64,000 nt of DNA from Bromus sterilis (Eukaryota > Streptophyta > Magnoliopsida > Poales > Poaceae). Location: positions 300,462,031 through 300,526,030 of the forward strand of contig OX465600.1 in assembly GCA_950022295.1 (NCBI GenBank), in the 5' to 3' direction. A model generated the notes under the pieces. The model saw only the letters and a program-made list of their open reading frames with translations. It ran no database searches and was not told the DNA's origin. A program made the position numbers and the translations under genes. This document shows positions 10,407-21,661 of this stretch, piece after piece. Numbering within the stretch: position 1 is the stretch's first letter; each line of letters starts with the position of its first letter.

Positions 10407-13400
10407 ATGGGAGATCCAATGAAGGAGAAATCAACCGATACTAGTGTGGAGAAGTTATATGAAATTTTTAGCAAAGTATTTGAGCAGCAACAACAACTCA
10501 AAGTGGTTCCTGAAGCAGTCAAGTATGCGCTTGAGCCTAATCCAGTGAAGCTGGCTGGACCTGGCAATTATATCAGCTGGGCACGACATGCCCAGTTAAT
10601 CCTGAGTTCTCATGGCTATGAAGAATTGCTGAGTGCCGATGAAGAGAAACATGAAAGTGGCACTAGTAAAAAACAGATCAATGACAGGGTGTTGGTCTGG
10701 TTATTAGGGAGCATGGAGCCATCGATTCGAGAACAAGTCGAAACTATGGCCACTGTATCTGAAGTGTGGACAGCTTTGGAGAAGCAATTCTCAGGAAAAT
10801 CAAATAAGATGCAGGCTACTCGTATCATGCAAGAGTTGATTCACTTGAAGCAAGGATTAAAATCAGTGACCGAGTATGCTGGTGAGATGAAAAAATTGTA
10901 CAGGGAGTTGCATTATTACCGTCCATTCCAACCTGTTGACAAGAATGACATGGCTATCCACCATACCTGGTTTGAACCATTTGTGGGCAAGCTTTTCCTT
11001 GATGGCCTAAATCAGGAATTTGATCTCCGCCGTCAGCTAATATTTTCTAAAACTGAATGGCTAAGCCTCGATGATATTGTCTCAAGTGTAATCGAGGAGG
11101 AGACTCGTCTTGCTCAACCCAAGGAGCATGACCAGGAAAAATCAGATGCACGCGCAGCTCTATCCATACAAGCTCGTCATGCTCCAAGGTCGTTTGGTAA
11201 AGTAGATAAAAGCAAACAATTTTGCAACCATTGCAAAAGGACTGGACACACAAAGGATGTGTGTTTTGAGTTGCATGGCTATCCATCTTGGTGGGAAAAA
11301 GGGAAGTCTCGGCCAGGGGGAGTCCAGGGAGCAAATAAAAGACAAGCTAATCTCACTACATCCACAAGGGAACTGCCAGTGGTAGATGTGCGAGCTCTTG
11401 AGGATTTCACTTCCAAGCTTAAACTCTCAGAAGGTTCCTCTTTCTCTCAGGGTTCCTCTAAAGCTGAGGCTAGCCTTTATGTCACTTCTGACCAAGGTAT
11501 GCCACATTATCAGGCCCACACTTCTACAATACAACCAAAATCTTGGATTATTGATACAGGAGCTACTAACCACATGATAGGCCTCTCAAATTTATTCACT
11601 TCCTATATACCCTGCTCTGGTAAGGACAAGGTACGTGTAGCTGATGGATCCATGGCACCTATAGCAGGACGTGGATCTATTAGCTGCACTAAGACATTGT
11701 CCTTATCCCCTGTCCTACATGTTCCAAAATTCCCAGTCAACCTCTTGTCAGTTAGCTCTATTACTAAATCCCTTAATTGTAGAGGTTGGTTTGATCCTAC
11801 ATGTTGTGCTTTTCAGGAGCTAGACACGGGGAGATTGTTGGGGACTGGGACCGTGCATGATGGACTCTACTATCTTGATGAAGGAAGTGATGAAGTTGCT
11901 TTTGCATCATGCGTGTCTCCTGAGCAAGAACTACTACTACACCATCGCAGGCTTGGACATCTTTCTTTTGCTGCATTATCTCGTATTTACCCATCTCTTT
12001 TTAAGTTGTTTCCCAGTGAGCTCTTGGTATGTGATGCTTGTGAATTGGCTAAACATACGAGGGGTTCCTATCCTAGTATAGGCTTAAGGAGTGCCAAACC
12101 GTTTGAAATGATTCACTCAGATGTTTGGGGACCCTCCGAGGTTCACTCCATTTCTGGACATCGATGGTTTGTGACTTTTATAGATTGCTTTAGTCGGTAC
12201 ACCTGGCTTTATCTTTTGAAGCATAAGAGTGATGTGTTCTCGGTTTTTAAAGATCTATGTGCTCTTATTAAAAATCAACATGGGGTAACTATTAAAACCT
12301 TGCGGTCAGACAACGGAACTGAATATATCAACCGAGAATTTGGACAGTTCCTTTCCTCAAATGGCATTGAACATCAAACGACTTGTGTTAACACTCCAGA
12401 GCAAAATGGTGTTGCAGAGCGTAAAAACTGACATTTGCTTGAGGTTGCACGCTCACTTATGTTTACAATGAATGTGCCTAAATTTCTTTGGGGAGAAGCA
12501 ATAAAAACGGCAACATATTTGATAAACCGTATGCCTCTTCGGGTTCTTGGTCATAGGACTCCTGCTGAGTGTCTCATGAAATCTAATGATTTTGTCGTTC
12601 CTCCAAAGGTCTTTGGGTGTGTTTGCTTTGTGCATGATTATAGGAACAATGTAGGAAAATTAGATCCTCGTGCCCTCAAATGTGTTTTCGTGGGTTATTC
12701 TCCCTCGAAAAAGGGTTATAGATGTTGGTGTCCTTCGGAGCGTCGTTTTTTTGTGAGCATGGATGTGACGTTCCGTGAACATGAATCATATTATGGCCCA
12801 ACCAGTGACATTGGCATTGCCTTAACCCCACCTGAAGTGCAACAAGAGGGGGAGAATGATAATGCAAGTTCTCCATTAAGACCTATTCTTGTTTCCACTT
12901 CAGGTGGTTTACCCATCCTTGATAATGTTCAGAATCAGGGGGAGGAGACAAATAATGATGGGTGTATTAGTGATTCTGCTCATGGAGACACACATGATAC
13001 AGAAGAAAACTCTACACTTCATTTACAAGACGGTGAGCTTCACATGCATAAGTACCCAGGTACTAACACTAACTCTTCTAGTTCCATTGTTCCTATTAGC
13101 ACGACATGTCAGAGTGATAGTCAATTATCTATTCATGATGCTCGAGATGACCAACCTATTGCCTTGAGAAAACCTGTTAGAGCTCGGAACATCCCAGGAC
13201 ACCTCAAAGACTTTATTGGACCTAAACATGACATAGCCAATTTCATTTCCTATGAATATTGTAGTTCACCCTTCAAAAGCTTTATTGCCTCTTTAGACTC
13301 TATGTCCACACCATCTAATTGGAAAACAGCTATAGAGGACCCAAAATGGAAGGAAGCTATGCTTGATGAGATGAAAGCCTTAGAGAAGAATGAGACTTGG

Positions 13401-14843
13401 GAGCTCGTGGATCTGCCACCAGGTAAGCAACCTGTAGGATGTAAGTGGGTCTTCAGTATTAAGCACAGTCCTGAGGGTAAGGTGGAGAGATATAAAGCAC
13501 GCCTTGTTGCAAAGGGCTACACACAAACATATGGAATCGATTATGAAGAGACCTTCGCACCAGTAGCAAAGATGAATTCGATAAGGACACTAATATCATG
13601 TGCTGTAAACCTAGGCTGGGATATTTATCAGATGGATGTGAAGAATGCTTTCCTTCATGGAGACCTTCAACAAGAAGTATATATGCACATTCCACCCGGG
13701 TTTGAGTCAAGTCAAACTCTTGGAAAAGTGATGCGCCTACATCGCTCTTTATATGGTTTAAAGCAATCACCTCGAGCTTGGTTTGACCGTTTTAGACATG
13801 CCATGCTAAAAACAGGTTACCTTCAAAGCAATGCTGATCATACACTATTTTATAAGCACACTAATGGCAAAGTTGCAATCCTAATAGTGTATGTAGATGA
13901 CATTGTGATTACTGGAGATGATTCCAAGGAAGTTGCAGATCTGAAACAGTACCTTGCACATGAGTTTGAAGTGAAAGACTTGGGGCACTTAAGATACTTC
14001 CTTGGTATAGAGGTCTCAAGAGGTTCAAAAGGTATCTTCCTCTCACAGCGAAAGTATATCTTGGATCTACTTAAAGAAACAGGTATGCTTGGTTGTCGAC
14101 CATCAGCTACACCTATTGAACAAAATCATCGGTTAAGTAGCGATGCAGGTAAACCAATTGACCGGGAACACTATCAAAGACTAGTTGGAAGGCTGATATA
14201 TTTGTCCCATACCCGTCCATATATTGCCTTTGCTGTGAGTGTAGTTAGCCAATATATGCATGATCCGAAGTCATCTCATATGGAAGCTGTGAATAGGATC
14301 CTACGATATCTTAAGGGGTGCCCAGGGAGAGGCCTCTTATATACCAGACAAGGGGCTTTACAAGTTGAATGCTATATTGACGCCGATTGGGTAGGTTCTC
14401 TAGATGACCGACGCTCAACGTCGGGTTATTGCACTTTTGTTGGAGGTAACCTAGTTTCATGGCGAAGCAAAAAGCAAAGTGTAGTGGCTCGATCTACTGC
14501 GGAGGCTGAGTTTAGATCCATGGCTCACGGCTTATGTGAGTTATTATGGTTGCAGATTCTCCTAGTGGAGTTGCGGCTGTACCGGTGCAAGCCTATGATG
14601 TTATATTGTGACAATAAAGCTGCAATTGACATTGCTAATAATCCTGTTAAGCATGACCGAACCAAGCACATAGAGATTGATCGTCACTTCATCAAGGAGA
14701 AGCTTGATAGAGGAGTAGTTTGCCTTCCATGTGTAACCTCAGCAAGTCAAGTAGCAGATATCCTTACAAAAGGACTCTCAGAAAAAACGTTTTCTATGTT
14801 TTGTAGCAAGATGGGTATGTACGATGTATTCGCCCCATCTTGA
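10407..14843 (+). pseudogene. Copia gag-pol polyprotein with one internal stop
   Basis: A single frame of 1478 codons is interrupted only by TGA at 12429-12431, where related proteins have an arginine codon, so one C-to-T change explains it. Domain order is copia type. Gag has a CCHC knuckle (CNHCKRTGHTKDVC, about residues 273-286). The protease site is DTGA (about 381). The integrase has HHRRLGH...CDAC, then HSDVWGP, SDNGTEY and NGVAERKN, and the stop falls just after that last motif. Reverse transcriptase has YVDD at about 13890. RNase H has YCDNKAA and the frame ends near DILTKGL. The stop separates gag-protease-integrase core from the integrase tail, RT and RNase H, so this copy probably cannot make RT without readthrough. 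Confidence 0.93.
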
Positions 14844-14850
14844 CGGGGAG

Positions 14851-15025
14851 TGTTGGTGTATGGATAATGTAATTAGGTGTCTTCTTAGGGTCTAAAATGT
14901 AAATTGTACAAAGGAATATAAATTAGTACAGAGAGAAGGGATCGGTGAGGAACGATCCAGAATTTCCCCAAATGCTCTCTTCAATCCCTAGCTCAAATCT
15001 CTCAGATCTCTGATGATTCACAACA
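14851..15025 (+). repeat. 3' LTR of the young copia element
   Basis: A 175-bp copy of the 5' LTR, followed by the target duplication GTATT. Confidence 0.95.
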
Positions 15026-15030
15026 GTATT

Positions 15031-17523
15031 GAACATGTATGGTGCTATGAAACATGAGTTCAGTAACAATATTGAATTTAACTTTTTCTATCAACAAGAA
15101 ATAACACAATATTTTTCTGTGCAGGAAAATATGACTCTTGTTCATGTGACAGATAATATAGTATGATAAGTATATCTAAATAATAGATAATTGCAAGTAT
15201 AAGATGAAATGTATGCAGCTTCCAAAAGCACTTAATAAAACATGTGTATAGTAGCCAAGGTTAAAAGATAGCATTACAATAAAGAGATTTCGCACTCAAC
15301 GCGTAGGCTAGAGATCTGGCAACACAACACACTCGACACCTCTCTAGTCTCTACTAAACAAGAATGTGTGCAGTTTATGTTAATCATCACCACACTTAGC
15401 CTGGTAGCTTTGTTAGTTGTCTAGTTTTTTTTTGTTTTTCTAATCACCCTTGCAACTGAATATCTTCTACCAGTAGGCTTGAAAAGCAAGATGCCAAACT
15501 CCTTGCATACAAGTGCCACATGCACATACACCATAGAACTGAACCTGTGGCATAACACTACCCATGAGCTTTGGCATGTTTCACTAATAAAACGTGGGAT
15601 CAATGTTCAGCTTCGGCTAAAGTTTGTCAAGTTTGATCCTGCAAATTCTAGGTATATAGATATGACAAATAGAACAAACTACACATCTTGACAAAAAAAA
15701 CTTCCCACTCGATGAATATTGAAGTGCAACAACTTAGCATGCATGGAATTGGATTGGAGTGAAGGCAATGTACTACAAAAAAACGTCATGTAAATGGTAT
15801 GCTTCTGCGATAAAGTGTAACTTGGACAGATTAATAAGATGAAGAAGCTACTCCCGTTAAAAAAGATGAAGAAGCTACTTAGCACACCCACAACATTTAA
15901 TAAAAGACTACATGGCAGCAACCAAACAACTACAGCAACTCGCGACAAGCCTTGGAGGGTTCTCACGATTATTCAAGGGATGTAGTCGTATAGGCAATTG
16001 AGTTAGCTTTGCGTGAGGCCCATTAATGTGCACTTTTCAAAGAAAGAGCATTTAGTTTTCCCAGTTTGTTGTTAGTTTTTTATTCTAAAATGTGAACCAA
16101 AAATAACGATTACATACCAGTCTCATATAATAAGAAACATCAATTATTTATCTCAAATAATGTGAATACAAGATGTTATACCTCAACTATATAATTTACA
16201 GGATAAGGGAAATCTTAAAAAAACAGAGTGGAATACGCAACAGTAACACGATTTCAAAAGTTTATAAGTTTTACATTAGAAATTGTGGTATATTATGATG
16301 AAATACGCAGATCGATAATTTCTTGAAAGTGAAAATACAAATAGAAATCTAAATATTAGTTGGGAGATCAAATGAGTGTGTCTAAAATAATGGCCAAGCT
16401 AAGATCCTATAGTGTGTAATATTAAAGTTTATGAAAAAAATACCCTTTCCAGCTGTTGTTTTGTGGTACATTGTGGTATATTATGTTCCTATAGTGTCTA
16501 AAATACGGTAGTATGAATTCTCTCTTCTAGTGTTCTCCAGATAAATTATGTGAAAAGTTACGCGGAAAATTTCATACAACAAAAAGATACTGTCCTAAAT
16601 AGAAACATAGTCTAAAAATCTGTGTGGTCTTGAACATGTAGCGTTAGACCTGACATCAAAATTGAAGTAATTACCTACTCAGAAGCCATTGGATATCATG
16701 AGCTGAAGAATTTCTGAACTAAAAAAAGGTCAAGTCTCCAAGATATGCCCAAATCGATTGACCATGGCCACTTGGCCAGTATGAACAACACCTATAAAAT
16801 TCTGAGATTGAGAGAATCTGAGGATATTGTAATTGTCTGGTGGAAGTGAAAATGTTGAGAAAAGAGTGATAGGGAAGGAAGATGTATAGACGTACCTATA
16901 CTCATTGGCAATGGAAAGGATCAGCACATCACCGGCCATGAATGGACGCCCAAAAACTGAAGTATCATTGCACCTTTCTAGTCTCAGCGGATCCGATTAA
17001 TCAACTGAGGCGTCGGCCAAAATCGGTCCTCGCACATGAATCTCTCGCGTCGACTGGATGGAGCGGCCCTGAATCAACCATTGAGCGCGACCGCTGGATC
17101 CCCATCATACAACGCCCTTCTGCTGGATTTCCTTGATGGATCCCGTCAGAATACTAACCGCCCGCGTCACCCGCGTCGTGCGCGCGTCGATTCGCGGCTG
17201 GATCCCCTCCTCTCTGTCGCGCGTGGCATCGATCCATTTTCTGTATCAAGCGGGGATTGATCTGTTTGTGTTGTGTGGAGCGAACATTTTTTTTGTGGAC
17301 AAGGCAGCAAAACGCTGGACCATCGTCGGTTAGTTTACTGGGCCGACAAAAGTGGCCCAATTATCCAGAAGGCTTCGTTTTCTCTCCCTTAGGACAGATG
17401 GGCCACAAATTTTAAGTTCTGGTGGAGTTCGATAGAAACAGTGAATCCGACGGCCAAAATCATCTTAATCACTGAAGGGTGCGTGAGAGGGATGGGTGTA
17501 GGCTTAGTTTTAGTGTCCTAAAA
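15031..17523. other. No firm gene; one possible first exon on the minus strand
   Basis: Mostly AT-rich unique-looking DNA. On the minus strand an ATG at 16939 opens MAGDVLILSIANEY and is followed at about 16896 by a GTACGT donor-like site, with GC-richer DNA upstream (17030-17260) that could be a promoter or 5' UTR. No credible second exon or known family was found, so this is only a hint. A short repeat aagatgaagaagctact occurs twice near 15836-15880. Confidence 0.25.
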
Positions 17524-17780
17524 ATGACTTAGAACATATTTCGGACGTAGGATAACAACCTTTTGTCGGCAGCCAATAATCAACAGCGAAGACATGGACA
17601 TCCATGTTGACTCTCACACATACATCAAGAATTTTTGAGTGAACCATTGTGTTTAGTCATATACCATTCCCTTTGCTTCACGCTACACAACAAAATTAGA
17701 GGAGCGAAGTTTGACACTCATGTGTAGCAACTTCTTGAACACAAGCTAGTCAATAACCTCTTTGTACGTTTGTCACTTTT
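17524..17780 (-). mobile_element. Copia LTR fragment
   Basis: Positions 17524-17780 parallel 3362-3615 of the solo LTR. Shared stretches include agccaataatcaacagcg, catggacatccatgttgact, ataccattccctttgcttc and cacaagc. Only about 255 bp survive, without LTR ends. It abuts a LINE remnant. Confidence 0.8.
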
Positions 17781-17784
17781 ACTC

Positions 17785-18830
17785 GTTTGCTCCCGCTCTT
17801 CGGTTCCTTTTGATCCCATTGAATGGTCTCGGTCCAGCTCTCCATCACCACGTTGCATGGAGTTCTTTTGAGACAAGAGCCTCTAGGCGCGTGCATCCCG
17901 TCCCCATGCTCTTTGAATTGATGCCCGAGATGGCCACAAACTACACACCAATCTCGAGACCTCTCAAATTTTATCCTAAAAGATCTGCCTTTTCCCTCAT
18001 GGATGAGTGAGACAACGTTTTTGAGGGGTTTAAAAACATTGATCTTTACTCTTACTCGAAAGAAACTAGCCTCAAAGTCTTTGTTCCTAGGTTCGGCACA
18101 AACAAACTCACCAACTGTCTCACAAACCATCGAGGAGGTCGTGAATTTGCACCCAGATAGACAGAGCATCAAGCTTGATCAATGACGGCTTAGTGAAGCC
18201 ATCGTATTTTGCCAGAACAATTGTGCTCCCTTTAAAGGACCAAGGACCATCTTCCATCACACGCTCCTAATCCCCTAGACATGAAAACTAAAGTGTATAT
18301 ATATTAGACTCAAGGGGACGGATTTTGATTTGTTGAGAAAAATCCCAAGCAGCTCTCACGGTCTTGTAGAAAACAAATTGACTGTAAGATTTTTCGGTGT
18401 GCACTCACGTGACGACCATCCAGTGGGTTGCTTTTTTGGCAGAGTCACTCCCTAATCTACCAAAACATCATCAAGATCGGCTCCAGAGAGGCCCTGCTTC
18501 GCTGTCATGGTTTCCACCGCCTTGTCGCCGATTCCATTGGCTTCACCCATATCCATACTAGTTCCCTGACACGTGGTTTGATCCTTCGGGTCTTGTGTCA
18601 CAAACCCTAACCGCCCGTCCCCCGACAGATTGCTTCCGACGACTACAAGGGTGCCTACGTGCTTCCAACGACGAGGAAGGCCGATGAGACGACGATCAGA
18701 ATTGAGGGTACAAGGAACCCCACAGGGCAATCGAAATCGCCGCCGGGAGTAGGAGAAACCCTAGCGAGAGGGTAGTACTTTCTTCTGCGATTCTTCCGTG
18801 CAGCAAAGATGCTAGTCGCGACACTTATAA
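17785..18830 (-). pseudogene. LINE 5' end and ORF1 remnant
   Basis: Read on the minus strand, the stretch starts with a GC-rich leader containing ctagggtttctcc. An acidic N-terminal part follows (ORF at 18730-18452). Next comes a DUF4283-like block (YDGFTKPSLIKLDALSIWVQ, near 18220-18140). After a frameshift the zinc-knuckle region DWCVVCGHLGHQFKEHGDG appears near 17930. This order is that of the RNA-binding ORF1 protein of plant L1-type LINEs. The final cysteine of the knuckle is a histidine, as is common in these proteins. The endonuclease and reverse transcriptase (ORF2) are missing. Its 5' end lies about 230 bp from the RPS17 start codon, so it may overlap the RPS17 upstream region. Confidence 0.75.
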
Positions 18831-18889
18831 TTCGGAAAAAAGGGAGTAGTTTTTTTTTTGACGGGACGAATTCACCAAATTCAGTCCAA

Positions 18890-18960
18890 ACAAGGCCTAA
18901 AGCCCACGGACCTCTTACCTGCCCCCCCCCCCCGTCTCCATATATTCCAAACCCTAGCGA
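18890..18960 (+). promoter_or_regulatory. RPS17 promoter elements (site II and telo-box)
   Basis: The segment has an AAAGCCCA site II-type motif at about 18899, a run of cytosines, a weak TATA-like atatatt at about 18940 and a telo-box AAACCCTA at about 18949. Telo-box plus site II (TGGGCY) is the usual signature of promoters of plant ribosomal-protein and other translation genes. A second AAACCCTA lies near 18989. The C/T-rich leader to the ATG fits the oligopyrimidine 5' end common in such genes. Confidence 0.6.
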
Positions 18961-19062
18961 CCTGCACTGACTCTTCCACCTCCGACCCAAACCCTACCCT
19001 CGCGCCGCCGCCTCCTGCGCCTAGCCGCCGCTGCCGCCGTCGCCGGAGAAGGGGAAGGAGCC

Positions 19063-19494
19063 ATGGGTCGCGTCCGCACCAAGACCGTGAAGAAGACCTC
19101 GAGGCAGGTCATCGAGAAATACTATTCTCGCATGACCCTGGATTTCCACACCAACAAGAAGGTCCTGGAGGAGGTCTCCATCCTCCAGTCGAAGCGCCTC
19201 CGCAACAAGGTGGCCGGCTTCACCACCCATCTGATGCGCCGCATCCAGCGCGGCCCCGTCCGCGGCATCTCCCTCAAGTTGCAGGAGGAGGAGCGCGAGC
19301 GCCGCATGGACTTCGTGCCGGAGAAGTCGGCGCTCGAGGTCGAGGAGATCCTCGTCGACAAGGAGACCATTGAGATGCTCGCCTTCCTCGGCATGGCCGA
19401 CCTCCCCGGCGTCGAGCGCGCTCCCGAGTCCACCTCAGCCGCCCCCGCCTTCCGCCAGCCCTTCAACGGACCCCGCGGTGGCAACCGCACCTAG
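19063..19494 (+). CDS. RPS17: 40S ribosomal protein S17 (eS17)
   Basis: An intact, intronless 143-codon frame that begins MGRVRTKTVKKTSRQVIEKY, the conserved N-terminus of eukaryotic eS17, and continues with KVAGFTTHLMRRIQRGPVRG and the acidic MDFVPEKSAL block. eS17 is a structural protein of the head of the cytosolic 40S ribosomal subunit. The length fits the plant family (about 140 residues), and the C-terminus is the usual variable Ala/Pro/Gly-rich tail ending GGNRT. The start is the only ATG giving the conserved N-terminus, in good context (gccATGg). The frame has no defect, and telo-box and site II motifs lie upstream, so it is probably expressed. It is the only clearly intact protein gene in the window and sits beside a snoRNA cluster. 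Confidence 0.97.
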   Translation: MGRVRTKTVKKTSRQVIEKYYSRMTLDFHTNKKVLEEVSILQSKRLRNKVAGFTTHLMRRIQRGPVRGISLKLQEEERERRMDFVPEKSALEVEEILVDKETIEMLAFLGMADLPGVERAPESTSAAPAFRQPFNGPRGGNRT

Positions 19495-19659
19495 ATGCTC
19501 GTCGTCCTCGTCGTATTACCGCAACACCTGCCATGGTTTATCTGTTTTAGATCTTCTGTTCCTTGTGGCAACCATGATTTTGAATCTAAGTTTGAGGTGT
19601 ATGGTGGACATGTGAATCTGTTTAAATCTTAATATATTGCTATCGAGTGCTGATGTTGT

Positions 19660-20450
19660 AGCATGATATTTACTACTGTAGTGGATGAACGGGAATACCA
19701 TGTTTAGATTGCGCTGCTCAGATGAATGGATTGTTGATTTGTCTTGCGCATCACAAAAACTGATTACCGGTGGATCTCATTGCCGCTGTGTATGAGATGA
19801 TGCCACAGTGATCTGCCTAACCGTTGATGATCTATATGGGCTCACTTCTGTGGTCCGTCCAGTAGGTGATGGTGATGTACATGTCAATAGTTGTCTTATG
19901 ATTATGTACATTTAGCAGGGATTTCACTGGATAGTACTAACATTACAGTACTGTCCTGGTATAGTTGCTAAATTGACAGCACTGTTCTGATTAAGTTAGC
20001 TGCTGTTATTTTGCTATTATCTCCAAAAATATGGATGTGTACAAAGCCTCTATGATGTTGTATGCTGTTTACTAGTGGATGGACCAGAATACGATGTTTA
20101 GATTGCACTGTTATTGCTTTGCGATGAAATGGTTTCACAAAAACTTACTACTGATGGATCTCATTACCCGTGTATGAGACGATGCCACAGTGATCTGCCT
20201 CACCGTCGCCTTTCTATATGGGTTCACTTATGTGGTCAGTCCAGTAGGTGATGGTGATGTACATTTATCAGCGATTTCACTGGATAGTACCTGCTATCTA
20301 GCATTAAAGTACTGTCCTGCTATAGTTGGTAACCTGCTAGCACTCTGTTCTGATCACTGTTGTACTCAAGTTTGGTGCTGTTATTTTACCATTGTCTTCA
20401 AAAGTATCGCATGCTTCTAACATGTGTATGAAGCATCTATAATGTGGGCT
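19660..20450 (+). repeat. Tandem duplication downstream of RPS17, about 382-bp period
   Basis: Two diverged copies share landmarks such as gatgccacagtgatctgcct (19799 and 20181), tccagtaggtgatggtgatg, ttcactggatagtac and agtactgtcctg. Each copy can form two consecutive hairpins (ccacag with ctgtgg or tgtgg, then ccagt with actgg) that are kept despite substitutions around them. This suggests a structured RNA, possibly an H/ACA-type or atypical snoRNA. I could not assign boxes with confidence. Confidence 0.55.
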
Positions 20451-20611
20451 ATGTTATTATTTTTCATTATTGATATCTCCTGTTTTGATCATATCCCATA
20501 TTGAGTTTTATTCATTGTTTTGGAGAAAAAACACTTGCCAGTTTATCTTGTTTTTCTTCTTTAATTTGTTGATCAGTTTATTTTCTTTTTCTGGTTGAAA
20601 TGGGTGTACTC

Positions 20612-20706
20612 AATGTAGATGAAGAGACATGAGCTTATGGGTAATTGTGTCCTGAGGCTTTTCTGTGATGTCACAACTCTTTTTCACCTTGGAGATTTGA
20701 TGCATC
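20612..20706 (+). ncRNA. Box C/D snoRNA, U16-like copy 1 (degenerate)
   Basis: First of three related copies (see 21237). It has gatgaag in the C position, box D' CTGA at 20652-20655, box C' GTGATGT at 20665-20671 and a degenerate box D TTGA at 20697-20700. The D guide TTCACCTTGGAGA is unchanged. The D' guide is shortened to TGGGTAATT. It is probably decaying. Confidence 0.55.
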
Positions 20707-20784
20707 CCCCTCACTGATGTCTTTTGTGTTCTTATTAGTACTTGTATTTCAAAATATTTTGTTTTGGTTTTTTAACAGGCAATA

Positions 20785-20868
20785 GATGAGATGATGAACG
20801 AGATTAATTTCCCTATTGGTTTGATTGGCCAACATGATGGCCTATATACTGAACCGAATCTGATCATA
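20785..20868 (+). ncRNA. Box C/D snoRNA, orphan type A copy 1
   Basis: Box C ATGATGA is at 20791-20797, a C'-like ATGATGG at 20834-20840 and box D CTGA at 20860-20863. A short terminal stem (atga with tcat) brackets the boxes. The 65 bases between boxes C and D are nearly the same in three copies (20785, 20983, 21403), while the flanks differ. I found no convincing rRNA match for either guide position. Confidence 0.65.
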
Positions 20869-20982
20869 TATCTTGTTTTCGCAAAAAATATTGATTTGTT
20901 TTCGCAAAAAATATCTTGGTGAGTTATTTGCAACGTAATTTCATTTATTCAATAGATTTATTTTCTAGTTCAAAAGAAGAGA

Positions 20983-21062
20983 AGAGACGATGATTGATTA
21001 ATTTCCCTATTGGTTTGATTGGTCAACATGACGGCCTAAATACTGAACCGAATCTGATCATC
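20983..21062 (+). ncRNA. Box C/D snoRNA, orphan type A copy 2
   Basis: A second copy of the type at 20785, with box C weakened to GATGATT (20989-20995) and box D CTGA at 21054-21057. The core ttaatttccctattggtttg is kept. The left half of the terminal stem is poor, so this copy may be inactive. Confidence 0.55.
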
Positions 21063-21236
21063 CTACATGGTTCAATACGAAAACAAATCAATTTGTTCTA
21101 AACTTTTGCAGTATCAAAGATATGGTGATGTTCTTTGTTGCTGAATGGTACTATTTTGGTGCAGTTTGTTAGATCAATTCGACGTTGTTTCTGAATTGAA
21201 TTTGATTCCTTATTTTTTGGTTGAACTGGGCAGTCA

Positions 21237-21326
21237 TGCAGATGAGGACACATGAGTTTTATGGGTAATTTGCATCTGAGGCATTTCTGTGATGTCACTC
21301 TTTTTCACCTTGGAGATCTGATGCAG
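21237..21326 (+). ncRNA. Box C/D snoRNA, U16-like copy 2
   Basis: The terminal stem tgca/tgca encloses a C-like ATGAGGA (21242-21248), box D' CTGA (21276-21279), box C' GTGATGT (21289-21295) and box D CTGA (21318-21321), 90 nt in all. Upstream of D', TGGGTAATTTGC is complementary to the conserved 18S rRNA stretch GCAAATTACCCA. The base opposite the fifth position is the A that U16 snoRNA targets in human 18S (Am484). Upstream of D, TTCACCTTGGAGA is complementary to 25S/28S TCTCCAAGGTGAA. rRNA sequences are recalled from memory. It would guide 2'-O-methylation in the nucleolus with fibrillarin. Confidence 0.75.
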
Positions 21327-21402
21327 CCGCCCTCACTGTTATATTTTCCCTCCTTACTAATTTCCTTCCAAAAATATTTAATTTCGGGCTTAATTGGTGA
21401 GA

Positions 21403-21486
21403 GATGAGATGATGAATGAGATTAATTTCCCTATTGGTTTGATTGGCCGATATGATGGCCTCAATACTGAACCGAATCTGATCATC
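21403..21486 (+). ncRNA. Box C/D snoRNA, orphan type A copy 3
   Basis: The best-formed copy of this type. A perfect terminal stem gatga/tcatc flanks box C ATGATGA (21409-21415) and box D CTGA (21478-21481), with C'-like ATGATGG between them and a total of 84 nt. The core matches copies at 20785 and 20983 with few changes. The target is unknown to me. Confidence 0.75.
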
Positions 21487-21661
21487 ATCCCTGGTTCGAT
21501 ACAAAGTAGTAATGGATTTTGTTTTAATCTTTCTTTTGGTTTTGAAATGTTGGAATTCTTTGTATATTGATACCAAAAATGAGTCTGATTGTTTCTTGAT
21601 TTTCTTTTGAAATCCTAAGTTTTTTCTAGTTGTTGCTGCTGTTTCTGGGAGGAGCATTGTT

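Larger units (their letters stand above)
9710..15025 (+). mobile_element. Young Ty1/copia retrotransposon, complete
   Basis: The 5316-bp element has two 175-bp LTRs (9710-9884 and 14851-15025) that differ by eye at only one base (gaaaatg versus gataatg). It is flanked by the perfect duplication GTATT (9705-9709, 15026-15030). A primer-binding site TGGAATCAGAGCAGG, close to the initiator-Met tRNA type, follows the 5' LTR, and a purine tract gacggggag precedes the 3' LTR. The LTR has a TATAAAT at 9776. The near-identity of the LTRs indicates a recent insertion. It encodes one gag-pol frame with a single internal stop. Confidence 0.95.

Noticed and set aside
18858..19373. A 171-codon frame overlapping RPS17 in another frame.
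   Set aside because: The conserved eS17 protein is read in the other frame. This one is Pro/Arg-rich and out of frame.
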